Shown here one piece after another: positions 8,305 through 16,921 of a DNA stretch of 64,000 nucleotides (its first letter is position 1; each line of letters begins with the position of its first letter). The notes beneath the pieces were generated by a model. The model made no database searches. It saw only the letters and a list, made by a program, of their open reading frames with translations, and was not told the origin of the DNA. The position numbers were made by a program, and so were the translations under genes. Source of the DNA: Aquisediminimonas sp031376385 (lineage in GTDB: Bacteria; Pseudomonadota; Alphaproteobacteria; Sphingomonadales; Sphingomonadaceae). The stretch lies in the NCBI GenBank assembly GCA_031376385.1, contig JANMDQ010000031.1, positions 24,187 through 88,186 on the forward strand, given 5' to 3'.

Positions 8305-8784
8305 CTATTCGCTTTCATCTTCAACTTTGACAAGGCCGCCAGACACTTGTGGGGCTGCGGCGATTGGTAGTTTGCCGCCCGAACAGGCGAAAAACATAGC
8401 CATTTCGGGAAGAGAGCCGGGCTTCACAGCCTCATATTTGAAATCAAAATCTGCCGCTTTCCAATCATGGAGGGTCGTTCCGTTGGCGCGGGTCCGCCGA
8501 TAAGCGAGTGTGTTGATCGTCCGCGCGCGGCAATTGAAGCTGTAGAGCGCCTTTTCGGTACGTGCAGGATCGCGTTTAACGCCGCTCAAATCAAAAGTTG
8601 CCCAGATTTGAACCGATTCAAACGGGCGCTGCCCAGCAACGGCGCGGCTAGTTTTCATCGTCGCGCGGTCGACAAATAGCTGCGCGCCGCTGCTGCTCAC
8701 GCCAATGAAGGTCAGATCCTCCGCGACAGCCGGGGTCGGTGCCAACAGAGCCAAACTGATGAAGAGAGCCCGCACCCCTATCAA
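8305..8784 (-). CDS. Small secreted protein, surface-adhesin E-like
   Basis: A 159-residue exported protein with an N-terminal signal ending near PAVA|ED. The body, with FIGVSSSGAQLFVDRATMK and VQIWATFDLSGVKRDPARTEKALYSFNCRARTI segments, looks like the surface-adhesin protein E fold: a small beta domain with one conserved cysteine and a stress-sensor-like pattern. The assignment is from pattern only. It starts with TTG in a TTGA overlap with the stop of the phosphatase gene, so it is coupled to it. The function is unknown. Confidence 0.6.
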   Translation of the reverse strand: MIGVRALFISLALLAPTPAVAEDLTFIGVSSSGAQLFVDRATMKTSRAVAGQRPFESVQIWATFDLSGVKRDPARTEKALYSFNCRARTINTLAYRRTRANGTTLHDWKAADFDFKYEAVKPGSLPEMAMFFACSGGKLPIAAAPQVSGGLVKVEDESE

Positions 8785-9323
8785 TCCATTGACGGGCCAA
8801 GTGATGGATCCAAATCACGCGGTCGGACAAAGCGCAGCAATGTACCCGTGTTAGGTTTGACATCCGCCCAACTGTCCACTGGCATAGAAATCTGCGCAAT
8901 TGATGCTGTCGGGAATTTTTCTTCCAGCTCTTCGCGCAGCGCGTTGCCGCGCTCTTCGGGCACTAGCATCATCGCCAACTCTTCACAGCCCGGGTTGTGA
9001 CCACACATGAACATATGGTCCCCGTCCTCATCAATATCATGCAGAAAATCCATGAGCGAAGAGCCGGATGCGAGGTAGACGCGCTTATCCCAATTGGGAT
9101 GGAGAATTTGGCCATAACCCTCCCAAAATGCGTCCAGCGTCTCCACACAGCGCACAGCAGGGGAGCAATAGACCGTGTCAAACACCATGCCCTCTGCCTT
9201 GGCGAGCGCGCCCATCAGGCGCGATCCGCGCACGCCGCGATCATTGATGGGCCGATCGAAATCACGAGAGACAGGCGCATCCCAACCGGATTTGCCGTGG
9301 CGAAAAATTGTGAGTGTTTTCAT
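8781..9323 (-). CDS. Histidine phosphatase family protein (SixA-like)
   Basis: A 180-residue phosphoglycerate-mutase-fold phosphatase. It begins TIFRHGKSGWD, with the catalytic RHG at residues 8-10, then the second arginine region (VYCSPAVRCVETLD) and the second histidine in MFMCGHNPGCEEL. It resembles SixA, which removes phosphate from phosphohistidine on signalling or phosphotransfer proteins; other targets are possible. It overlaps both neighbours by 4 bases and lies between a DinG-like helicase and a secreted protein, with no regulatory partner next to it. Confidence 0.8.
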   Translation of the reverse strand: MKTLTIFRHGKSGWDAPVSRDFDRPINDRGVRGSRLMGALAKAEGMVFDTVYCSPAVRCVETLDAFWEGYGQILHPNWDKRVYLASGSSLMDFLHDIDEDGDHMFMCGHNPGCEELAMMLVPEERGNALREELEEKFPTASIAQISMPVDSWADVKPNTGTLLRFVRPRDLDPSLGPSMD

Positions 9324-12025
9324 GACTGTGCTTCGTGCCGCAATTGCGCCGCCTTTGGAAGAGCCGTTTGCGCAGTCCTTACACGCGCCACCGCTTCATC
9401 CAATGTGACGCGTGTAACTGTTGTGCCTGCTGGAAATGCTGTGAGCAACCGAGACGGCATGGCAGACGACAGGATAACAAACACCCCGTGATCATCGGCA
9501 CGCCTGATCAACCGACCAAAGGCCTGCGCCAGCCGCGCGCGGATGATCCGATCATCATAAGATGCGCCGCCCGCCGCTGCCTTTCGCGCGGCATGAAGCA
9601 CTGTTGGCTTAGGCCATGGCACGCCCTCCATCACAACCAGCCGCAGCGAATGACCGGGGACATCGACACCGTCCCGTAGCGCGTCGGTGCCGAGCAAACT
9701 TGACCGGGGATCATCGCGAAAAATATCGACCAGCGTGCCTGTATCAATGGGGTCAACATGCTGAGCGTAGAGCGGAAGGCCATCACGGGCGAGGGCATCG
9801 GCAATCCGCGCGTGAACACTGCGCAGGCGGCGAATGGCTGTGAACAGCCCCAGCGTTCCTCCCTCTGCCGCAGCAATAAGACGCGCGTAGGCATTGGCAA
9901 GTTGCGGCACATCGCCGCGCTTCACGTCCGTCACAATCAGCACTTCGGATTGATTGGCATAGTCAAAAGGGCTGGCAGCTTCAAAATGGAGCACAGGCGA
10001 TTCGATCTGCGCCGCGCCAGTCACAGCGTCTGCCACGTCCCACCCCTCACCACCGCGCAGCGTCGCTGACGTGATTAGCACACCGTGGGCAGGCTTGAGA
10101 ACAGTCGCTGCAAAAGGCCGGGTTGGGTCAAGCCAGTGGCGGCGGAAACCAATGTCGACTTCCCGCCCCGTGATCCGGTCCACTGCGAGCCAATCTACAA
10201 AGTCCGGGTCGCTTGGCCCGCCCATCCTTGCGAGCAGCGACAACCAGGATGACAGCGTATCAATCCGCCAGCTCAAACTGGCCAGCGCGCCTTCGATACG
10301 CCCCTTCGCGGGGCCATCAAGCCAATCCGGCGCTTCTTCAATCACCGATTCCAATCGCCGGCCCAGCACAACAAGTGGCCGGAGAATGCCGTCCAGCGCC
10401 TTCATCGCCGGTTCCACTGCGGTGATGAGAGGACCATCTAATTCTGCAGCTTCAGTCTCCAAGCCGTAACCTGCATCCTCGCCCTGATCGCGCGCAAACA
10501 CGGCCCCGCGCACATGCGCGAACAGCTGCTCAATCGGCCCAAATGCGTCACCCTCAGATATGCGTTGCAACCAGCCATCGGAGGGAAGCTCCTGCGCCGC
10601 CGAGGCCGCAGCATTGATCGCCCCTGCCCCTTCGCTGTCATAGCTCGCCACATCGGCCAGCCGCGCGGCAAGGCCCCGCCTGCGCCCGCGTGATTTGCCT
10701 TCGGGGCCAATGATCCAGCGGCGGAGTTCAATGGCTTCCTGCCCTGTCAAAGCTGCGGAGAACATCGAATCTGCCGCATCAAACAGATGATGGCCTTCGT
10801 CAAAAATGAAGCGCGTTGGCCGGTGCGCTTCCTCTCGCCCACGCGCTGCATTCACCATCACCAACGCATGGTTCGCAATCACAAGATTGGCGTCCACACT
10901 GGCGCGTGCCGCCCGCTCAATGAAGCATTTGCGGTAATGCGGGCAGCCCGCGTACACACATTCACCGCGCTGATCGGTGAGAGCTGTTGATCCGTTCCGC
11001 CGAAACAGCGTTGGCAACCAGCCCGGCAGATCCCCGCCGACCATATCGCCGTCTCGCGTGTAAGCTGCCCAGCGCGCAACAAGCTGAGCCAGGATCGCGG
11101 CTCGCCCCGCAAAGCCGCCTTGCAAGGCATCCTCCAGATTGAGCAGGCAGAGATAATTTTCGCGCCCCTTTCGGATGACAACTTTGCCACTGTCGCGATT
11201 GGGATAAAGCCGCGCACTTTCTGCATCCAGCTGGCGTTGCAGGGCCTTGGTATAGGTCGAAATCCAAACCGCCCCGCCCGCCGCCTCTGCCCAAAGCGAC
11301 GCGGGCGCAAGATAACCAAGCGTCTTCCCAATGCCCGTGCCTGCCTCTGCGAGCAGCAGGTTGGGCTGATCCCTCGCTTGGCGCGGTAGGAAAGCTGCCG
11401 TCGCGGCTTGCGCATAAGCGCGCTGGCCGGGGCGTTCCTCTGCGCCTGTTCCAGTCAGTTCGTTGAGGCGCTCCACCGCAGCCTCTGGCCGCACCACCGC
11501 TGGCCGCGGCGCAGGTCGCGGAGCCTTCTCCTCCCATTCCGGCAATTTGCTGAACAGCCAGCGTTCGTCCTGCGACGGCCTGCTAATTTCATTGCCAACC
11601 AGTTCCGCCCAGGCCCAGTTGAGGCGAGAGAGCGACGCCACACTGGCCCAGGCCCCTTCCCGCTCCGCCCAATCTGGCGCGCTCAGCCGCGACAGCAATA
11701 CAGACGCTGCCTGACGAAGAAGGTTCGCAGCCCCACCTTCATCACTTGGTAAATCCAACCCTGTTGCGGCTGCCAGGCCCTTGATGGTCGGCACCATGAA
11801 CCGCGCAGGATGCACAAAAGCGAACAGTTCCAGCACATCCAGCCCCGCGAGTTCGGGATAGCCAAGCCGCTGCGCCACCAAGGGCGCATTGAGAAAAATC
11901 ATCGGCCGTTCCGAAAGCCGCGCAATCGCCTGCCCCCGCCCCAGCCCGCGCACACCGCCTTCATTAGCAATCCAAATGCCGCCGTGGCTTGCATGGAGCG
12001 CGGGATAGGGCAATGGAGGCGTCAC
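9320..12025 (-). CDS. DinG/YoaA-type ATP-dependent DNA helicase
   Basis: A 901-residue superfamily 2 helicase of the XPD/DinG branch. Walker A (AGTGIGKT) lies near residues 228-235, the DEGH box near 409-412, motif III-like ITSATLRGG and the C-terminal QAFGRLIRR motif VI follow. Four cysteines between motifs I and II (one in NYLCLLN, three in CVYAGCPHYRKC) fit the Fe-S cluster of this branch. About 200 extra residues precede the helicase core. These enzymes unwind DNA and R-loops in replication-linked repair. The start is GTG at 12025, 41 bases from the divergent LysRS start. A weak LexA-like sequence lies in between (12047-12061). Confidence 0.85.
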   Translation of the reverse strand: MTPPLPYPALHASHGGIWIANEGGVRGLGRGQAIARLSERPMIFLNAPLVAQRLGYPELAGLDVLELFAFVHPARFMVPTIKGLAAATGLDLPSDEGGAANLLRQAASVLLSRLSAPDWAEREGAWASVASLSRLNWAWAELVGNEISRPSQDERWLFSKLPEWEEKAPRPAPRPAVVRPEAAVERLNELTGTGAEERPGQRAYAQAATAAFLPRQARDQPNLLLAEAGTGIGKTLGYLAPASLWAEAAGGAVWISTYTKALQRQLDAESARLYPNRDSGKVVIRKGRENYLCLLNLEDALQGGFAGRAAILAQLVARWAAYTRDGDMVGGDLPGWLPTLFRRNGSTALTDQRGECVYAGCPHYRKCFIERAARASVDANLVIANHALVMVNAARGREEAHRPTRFIFDEGHHLFDAADSMFSAALTGQEAIELRRWIIGPEGKSRGRRRGLAARLADVASYDSEGAGAINAAASAAQELPSDGWLQRISEGDAFGPIEQLFAHVRGAVFARDQGEDAGYGLETEAAELDGPLITAVEPAMKALDGILRPLVVLGRRLESVIEEAPDWLDGPAKGRIEGALASLSWRIDTLSSWLSLLARMGGPSDPDFVDWLAVDRITGREVDIGFRRHWLDPTRPFAATVLKPAHGVLITSATLRGGEGWDVADAVTGAAQIESPVLHFEAASPFDYANQSEVLIVTDVKRGDVPQLANAYARLIAAAEGGTLGLFTAIRRLRSVHARIADALARDGLPLYAQHVDPIDTGTLVDIFRDDPRSSLLGTDALRDGVDVPGHSLRLVVMEGVPWPKPTVLHAARKAAAGGASYDDRIIRARLAQAFGRLIRRADDHGVFVILSSAMPSRLLTAFPAGTTVTRVTLDEAVARVRTAQTALPKAAQLRHEAQS

Positions 12026-12046
12026 GCAGTCTATTTGGCCGAATTA

Positions 12047-12061
12047 GAACGAAAGAGCAAC
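12047..12061. promoter_or_regulatory. Weak LexA-like site upstream of DinG-like gene
   Basis: GAAC-N7-CAAC, one mismatch from the alphaproteobacterial LexA box (GTTC-N7-GTTC or its complement). It lies 22 bases before the helicase start and just before the divergent LysRS gene. Single-mismatch versions are common by chance, so this is a low-confidence site. Confidence 0.2.
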
Positions 12062-12066
12062 TTGAA

Positions 12067-13620
12067 GTGACAGACCTCCGCACCGCAGCAATGACGTCCA
12101 AAGCATGGCCTTATGAGGAAGCGCGTCGGCTGCTGAAACGGGCGAACGGCGACAAGACGGTGGTGTTTGAATGTGGTTACGGCCCGTCTGGCCTGCCGCA
12201 CATTGGCACGTTCAATGAAGTTTTGCGCACGACGATGGTGCAGCATGCGTTTGAAGCCATGTCTGACGTGCCGACGCGTCTCATTGAGTTTTCCGATGAT
12301 ATGGACGGGCTGCGCAAGGTTCCTGACAATGTACCCAATCAGGCCATGTTGACTGAACATCTTGGCAAGCCACTGTCCCGCATACCCGATCCGTTTGGCA
12401 CGCATGAGAGCTTTGCCGCGCATAACAATGCGATGCTGCGGGATTTTCTCGATCAGTTCGGGTTTTCGTATGAGTTCATTTCCTCCTCATCTCAATATGA
12501 GAGCGGGGCGTTCGATGATGCGCTGAAGAATGTATTGCGCCATTATCAGGGCATTATGGACATCATGCTGCCAACGCTGCGCAAGGAACGCGCGGCGACC
12601 TATTCGCCTGTCCTGCCGATCAGCGAGAAGAGCGGCATCGTTCTGCAAGTGCCCATTGAGGTCGTGGACGCGGAGGCTGGCCTGATCCGCTTCGATGATG
12701 GCGGCGATACGGTCACTCAGTCGATCCTTGGCGGCAAAGCTAAGCTGCAATGGAAAGTCGACTGGGCGATGCGCTGGGTCGCGCTGGGTGTTGATTATGA
12801 AATGTATGGTAAGGATCTGACCGATAGCGGCGTGCAATCCGGCAAAATCGCGCAGGTGCTGGGCGGGCGCAAGCCAGAAGGGCTGATCTATGAAATGTTC
12901 CTCGACGAAAAAGGTGAGAAGATTTCCAAGAGCAAAGGCAATGGCCTCGCTCTTGAAGATTGGCTGAACTACGCGCCTCAGGAAAGCGTCGCATTTTACG
13001 CCTACCGCGAACCCAAAAGCGCCAAGCAGCTCCACATGGGCATCATTCCGGCTGCAGTCGACGATTATTTCAAATTCCGCGCCAGCTGGCATGACCAGCC
13101 GCTCGATAAGCGGTTGGGCAACCCCGTGCATCATATCCACAACGGCAATGTGGCAGCGGACGCGCCGCCAGTGACCTTTGGGTTGCTGCTCAATCTAGCG
13201 GGCGTACTCGGCGGCGGGGCGACCAAGGCGCAAGTCTGGGGCTATCTCGGCAATTATGTGAGCGGCGCGACGGCGGACAACCATCCTGAACTTGACGCGA
13301 TGATCGGATACGCGCTGGCCTATAATCGTGACGTTGTGTCGCCAACGCTGGAACGGCGCAAACCTGTCGGCGTTGAAGTGGCAGCCCTTGCTCAACTGGA
13401 TACCAAACTTGCGGCTCTAACGGCGGATGCCACGGCGGAAGATATCCAGAATATCGTCTACGCCATTGGCAAGGACGGCGACTTCGAAACCCTGCGCGAT
13501 TGGTTCAAGGCGCTCTATGAAACTCTCCTCGGATCAAGCGCAGGTCCGCGTATGGGAAGCTTCATTGCGCTTTACGGGATCGAGAATACTCGGGTACTGA
13601 TTACTGAGGCGCTGGGATAG
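12067..13620 (+). CDS. lysK: Class I lysyl-tRNA synthetase
   Basis: About 517 residues of the archaeal-type class I LysRS, which charges tRNA-Lys with lysine. The class I signatures are present: GPSGLPHIGT (HIGH-type, near residue 45) and KISKSKG (KMSKS-type, near 285-289). No class II synthetase motifs are present. Alphaproteobacteria are among the few bacteria that use this enzyme. The GTG at 12067 gives the short MTDLRTAAMTSKAWP N-terminus I expect for this family; the frame is open back to 11989, but that would overlap the divergent helicase gene. Confidence 0.93.
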   Translation: MTDLRTAAMTSKAWPYEEARRLLKRANGDKTVVFECGYGPSGLPHIGTFNEVLRTTMVQHAFEAMSDVPTRLIEFSDDMDGLRKVPDNVPNQAMLTEHLGKPLSRIPDPFGTHESFAAHNNAMLRDFLDQFGFSYEFISSSSQYESGAFDDALKNVLRHYQGIMDIMLPTLRKERAATYSPVLPISEKSGIVLQVPIEVVDAEAGLIRFDDGGDTVTQSILGGKAKLQWKVDWAMRWVALGVDYEMYGKDLTDSGVQSGKIAQVLGGRKPEGLIYEMFLDEKGEKISKSKGNGLALEDWLNYAPQESVAFYAYREPKSAKQLHMGIIPAAVDDYFKFRASWHDQPLDKRLGNPVHHIHNGNVAADAPPVTFGLLLNLAGVLGGGATKAQVWGYLGNYVSGATADNHPELDAMIGYALAYNRDVVSPTLERRKPVGVEVAALAQLDTKLAALTADATAEDIQNIVYAIGKDGDFETLRDWFKALYETLLGSSAGPRMGSFIALYGIENTRVLITEALG

Positions 13621-13663
13621 GCGCGAACGCAAAAATTAGTCCTTTCCCTGTGCTTGAAGAACG

Positions 13664-13687
13664 GCCCTTCGACAAGCTCAGGGAAGG
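13664..13687. repeat. REP-like short repeat
   Basis: CCCTTCGACAAGCTCAGGG with flanks, in the 75-base gap between the convergent LysRS and DUF885 genes. It carries the same kind of core (CTGAGCTTGTCGAA on the other strand) as the hairpin at 2033-2105. Such elements are scattered through sphingomonad genomes. A role as a boundary between convergent transcripts is possible. Confidence 0.6.
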
Positions 13688-13695
13688 CGCAGACC

Positions 13696-15504
13696 TCACC
13701 GTTGCGCTGCGATCCACCCGTCGATCTTCGTTTCCAGCACAGCCAGCGGCAGCGCGCCAGTGTTCAGCACTTGATCATGAAATGCCCGAATATCGAACTT
13801 TGCGCCTAGTGCCACCTCCGCTTTCTTGCGCAAACGCTGGATGGTCAGTGCGCCGAGTTTATACGCCAGGGCCTGGCTGGGGATCGCGATATAGCGTTCC
13901 ACTTCGGCAGTGGCATCGGTGCGGCCCATATCGCTATTGGCCATCATATAGTCGATCGCTTTTTCGCGCGTCCAACCTTTGGAATGGATGCCAGTGTCGA
14001 CCACAAGCCGCATGGCGCGGAGCATTTCATCGCTCAGCGTGCCAAAGCGCTGATAGGGGTCTTTGTAAAAGCCCATTTCATAGCCTAGTGTCTCCGCATA
14101 GAGCGCCCAGCCCTCAACATAGGCCGTGTTGCCGCCAAAGCGCATGAAGTTGGGAAGTGCTGGGTTTTCCTGCGCAAGGCTGATCTGGAAATGATGCCCC
14201 GGCGCCCCTTCGTGTAAATAAAGCGTCGTCATACCTGGGATTGTGCGCGATGGCAGGTCATAGGCGTTGAAATAGAATATCCCGGGCCTCGTGCCGTCTG
14301 GTGTGCCGTTCTGGTAAGAGCCACCTGCCTCGAACTTCTCCCGAAACTCCTCATAGGGCCGGATTTCCAGCGGAGCCTTTGGCAGAGTCGAAAAATATTG
14401 GCCAATCACCGCGTCGACTTGCTTGCCGATTTTGTAATAGCCATCCGTCAAAGCTTGACGCGTAGGCATTTTATATTTGGGGTCACTGCGGAGATGTTCG
14501 AAAAATTCAGGCAGCGTGCCTTTGAACCCAACTTCGGTGCGCACGTCTTCCATGCCGGTGAGTATCCGCTTCACTTCCGATAGGCCCAGATTGTGGATGG
14601 CGTCTGGCTCCATCTTGATCGTGGTCGTGCCTTCGACCAGTTCGCGGTAAAGCGCAGGGCCGCCTTTCATATAGACTAGACCAACGCCCTCGCGTGCCTT
14701 GGCCAGATATTCCGTCGCAAAAAAATCGCGTACGCGCTTGTAAGAAGGGTATAATCCTGAGGTGATGATCGCCTTGTAATCCGCCGTCAGCCGCGCCTTA
14801 TCAACGTCAGAAAACTCAGTAGGCATCATTTTGATGGGGCCGTAAAAGGGCGATTCCTCCAACGGCTGCTTCAACTGAGCATCCATCTGTTCAATCATGT
14901 TGCGCACAGTAAGCTTCGTTTCAACGACGCCGCTCTTCATGCCAACGCGGAACTGACCAATCGCACGGTCCATCGCCACAATGAATTCGCGGTGCCGTTT
15001 CAGGTTATTGTCATAATCCTGCACAGTCTTGAACGGTGCCGCGCTCTGCCCGCTTGCGAAGGTCGGGTAGAAGCTGTGGAAGCCGAAGAAGTGATTGAGC
15101 GGGCGGACCGCGGTCAGCTTCACGGTTGCTGGGCTGAAAGTCTTCGCCCCCTGAGTTTGCTGCCATTTGAACACATCATAGGCGATCTGGTCTGTCGCGG
15201 AAAGTTTGGTCCGGTCGATCTTGGCCAGTCGAGCGAGTTCTGCCTTCACCGCGCGCCGCTCAGCCACAAAATATGCATCGCTGACAGAATCGCCAAGTCT
15301 ATCAACATAGCGCATATCGCCGCGAAAAATGGCATTTAGAGGGTTACGACGGAGGCTGTCTTCATCGCTGTCAGTGAACAGCTGCTTGAGCTTGGCCGCT
15401 TCATCTTGCGCGAGCTGAACAGCCGTTTGCGCCATCGCCAGCGACGGCATCACGCCCAGCGCGGTAACGCTGGCAAATAGAGTGAAGGCAAGGCGCTTTA
15501 GCAT
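13696..15504 (-). CDS. DUF885 family protein (putative metallopeptidase)
   Basis: A 602-residue exported protein with signal peptide (MLKRLAFTLFASVTALGVMPSLAMAQ). It belongs to the DUF885 family, thought to be metal-dependent peptidases: the signature YLHEGAPGHHFQ near residues 430-440 has an HExxxxHH-type metal site, and SRTIPGMTTLYL precedes it. Length matches the family. The reaction is not established. It stands alone on the minus strand, with repeat elements on both sides (13664-13687 and 15567-15601). Confidence 0.8.
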   Translation of the reverse strand: MLKRLAFTLFASVTALGVMPSLAMAQTAVQLAQDEAAKLKQLFTDSDEDSLRRNPLNAIFRGDMRYVDRLGDSVSDAYFVAERRAVKAELARLAKIDRTKLSATDQIAYDVFKWQQTQGAKTFSPATVKLTAVRPLNHFFGFHSFYPTFASGQSAAPFKTVQDYDNNLKRHREFIVAMDRAIGQFRVGMKSGVVETKLTVRNMIEQMDAQLKQPLEESPFYGPIKMMPTEFSDVDKARLTADYKAIITSGLYPSYKRVRDFFATEYLAKAREGVGLVYMKGGPALYRELVEGTTTIKMEPDAIHNLGLSEVKRILTGMEDVRTEVGFKGTLPEFFEHLRSDPKYKMPTRQALTDGYYKIGKQVDAVIGQYFSTLPKAPLEIRPYEEFREKFEAGGSYQNGTPDGTRPGIFYFNAYDLPSRTIPGMTTLYLHEGAPGHHFQISLAQENPALPNFMRFGGNTAYVEGWALYAETLGYEMGFYKDPYQRFGTLSDEMLRAMRLVVDTGIHSKGWTREKAIDYMMANSDMGRTDATAEVERYIAIPSQALAYKLGALTIQRLRKKAEVALGAKFDIRAFHDQVLNTGALPLAVLETKIDGWIAAQR

Positions 15505-15566
15505 CAGGCAAACTTTCGAAAATGAAGTTGCGGTGATGCGTAACGTCTTGCCCTCTTAAATCCACT

Positions 15567-15601
15567 CCCTTCGACGAACGGAGGGCTCCGTTCGTCGAGG
15601 G
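15567..15601. repeat. Inverted repeat at 3' end of RcnB-like gene
   Basis: The arm CCCTTCGACGAACGGAG pairs with CTCCGTTCGTCGAGGG over 16 bases with one bulged T and a two-base loop. It lies 11 bases past the RcnB-like stop and could act as a transcription barrier or message stabiliser. Its TTCGACGAACGG core relates it to the other repeats in this window. Confidence 0.75.
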
Positions 15602-15611
15602 AGAGAGGGAT

Positions 15612-16100
15612 CTACCAGTAAAAGCCCCGCACCACGCGGCGGACATATCCGCTGCGAATATCGATTAGCAGCGCGTCGTCATGATGGCGCACCCAGCGTT
15701 GCCCACGGTAAGCTTGGGGCAAGCCACGGCTATACCCCTGACTGATGGCATAGCGTGAGTTATAATGCTGCGGCTGCGCATGATATCCGGGGCGATAGCT
15801 GGTGTAGCCAAAAGGTGCGTTCCAGTTACCCCTGCTATATCCGCGCCGCTGGCCATAACTGCGACGGTCCTGACGCCAATCCTGAAAGTCTTCGCGATAT
15901 TCGCGCTTGGCATCGCGGTATTCGCCGCGCTCTTCACGAACGTCGCTGTGGTCACCGTAGCGCTGCGCATCGTGATACTCACGGCGCTCTTCACGGATGT
16001 CCTGAACGTCACGGCGCAGCTCCCCACGCGTAGTCGCAGCGTGAGCCACGGCTGGCAATAGCGCTATAGAAACGAGCAAAAGTCCGAATAATTTTTTCAT
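15612..16100 (-). CDS. RcnB-like periplasmic protein
   Basis: A 162-residue exported protein: signal peptide (MKKLFGLLLVSIALLPAVAHA), then a highly charged region with two imperfect EERxEYxDAxR units and further RED/QDR-rich sequence (about residues 25-75), then a Tyr/Gly/Arg-rich part. It ends in an RcnB-type domain (GQRWVRHHDDALLIDIRSGYVRRVV). Family members sit in the periplasm; RcnB itself influences nickel/cobalt efflux, but most homologues have no proven role. The ATG at 16100 follows AAGGAGAAG. The frame is open upstream without a ribosome site, and I do not use it. Confidence 0.75.
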   Translation of the reverse strand: MKKLFGLLLVSIALLPAVAHAATTRGELRRDVQDIREERREYHDAQRYGDHSDVREERGEYRDAKREYREDFQDWRQDRRSYGQRRGYSRGNWNAPFGYTSYRPGYHAQPQHYNSRYAISQGYSRGLPQAYRGQRWVRHHDDALLIDIRSGYVRRVVRGFYW

Positions 16101-16179
16101 CTTACTTCTCCTTGGTTGTGAATAACCCCGAGAAGTTCGAACTAGCACCGCCAAGTTGAACGGAATTAAAACGGACCTG

Positions 16180-16860
16180 TCAGCTTTTGGAAAGCCAATC
16201 GATCGTAGACCAGCCGCGCTGCGCTGCCTGCATTTTAAGTGCTTCATGAGCGTTGGTGGCAAAGGCTTCATTGGCCCATTCAAGGCAGGGCATGTCTGAC
16301 ACATGATCAGAATAAAAGCGGAGATAGCAGAGTTGCCGATCCAGACCTTCTCGCTTCATCCAATCGTTGACCATCGCCAATTTTTGCCGACCATAACAAT
16401 TTTTGCCCGCAATCGCTGATCGGAAATGGACCGCGCCAGAATTCTGCAAATCAGTCGCCACCACGTCAGTCACGCCAAGCCCTTTGGCAATCGCTTCAAC
16501 GTAAAAACGATAGGAAGCCGAAGCAATCACAATTCGATATCCCGCATGCTGATCCTCTGCAATCTGCGCCAAGGCAGCGGAAAGAATGTTATGATCAAGC
16601 GTTTCGCGCGCGAACGATGATCCGATCTCTCGCAAATGGTCAACGCGCGGGCGTGACCCAACGAGCAAAGCCAAATTCCGCTCCTTCAATCGCGTTCGAG
16701 AGGTAAGCCCCAACAAATAAGCCAGCCCAAAAACAGCCATAAGTGGAACCAGAACGGCTCTGCTAGGCGAATAATGCCGAATGACATGGAAGATCAGCGG
16801 GCCAAAAGTCGCCCGGCGTGTAATAGTTTTATCCAGATCATAAAATGCGATGGGCTGCAT
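16180..16860 (-). CDS. HAD-IB family phosphatase (SerB-like)
   Basis: A 226-residue haloacid-dehalogenase hydrolase of subfamily IB. Motif I is FYDLDKTIT with Asp 8 (nucleophile) and Asp 10, motif II is IVIASAS, the conserved Lys is in GRQKL, and motif III is YSDHVSDMP. A hydrophobic stretch (residues about 35-52) may touch the membrane. It probably removes phosphate from a phospholipid head-group precursor or a small metabolite. It is divergent from the Mla-type operon with only 61 bases between starts. The ATG at 16860 or the GTG just before it could be the start. Confidence 0.78.
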   Translation of the reverse strand: MQPIAFYDLDKTITRRATFGPLIFHVIRHYSPSRAVLVPLMAVFGLAYLLGLTSRTRLKERNLALLVGSRPRVDHLREIGSSFARETLDHNILSAALAQIAEDQHAGYRIVIASASYRFYVEAIAKGLGVTDVVATDLQNSGAVHFRSAIAGKNCYGRQKLAMVNDWMKREGLDRQLCYLRFYSDHVSDMPCLEWANEAFATNAHEALKMQAAQRGWSTIDWLSKS

Positions 16861-16921
16861 CACATGGCCTTAATCGCATAACGGCTTGCCGACAAAGGCG
16901 GAATCGCTCAGAGATAGGCTA

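Noticed and set aside
11989..12066. N-terminal extension of the LysRS frame
   Set aside because: It would overlap the divergent helicase gene, has no ribosome site, and lengthens the protein beyond the N-terminus expected for the family.
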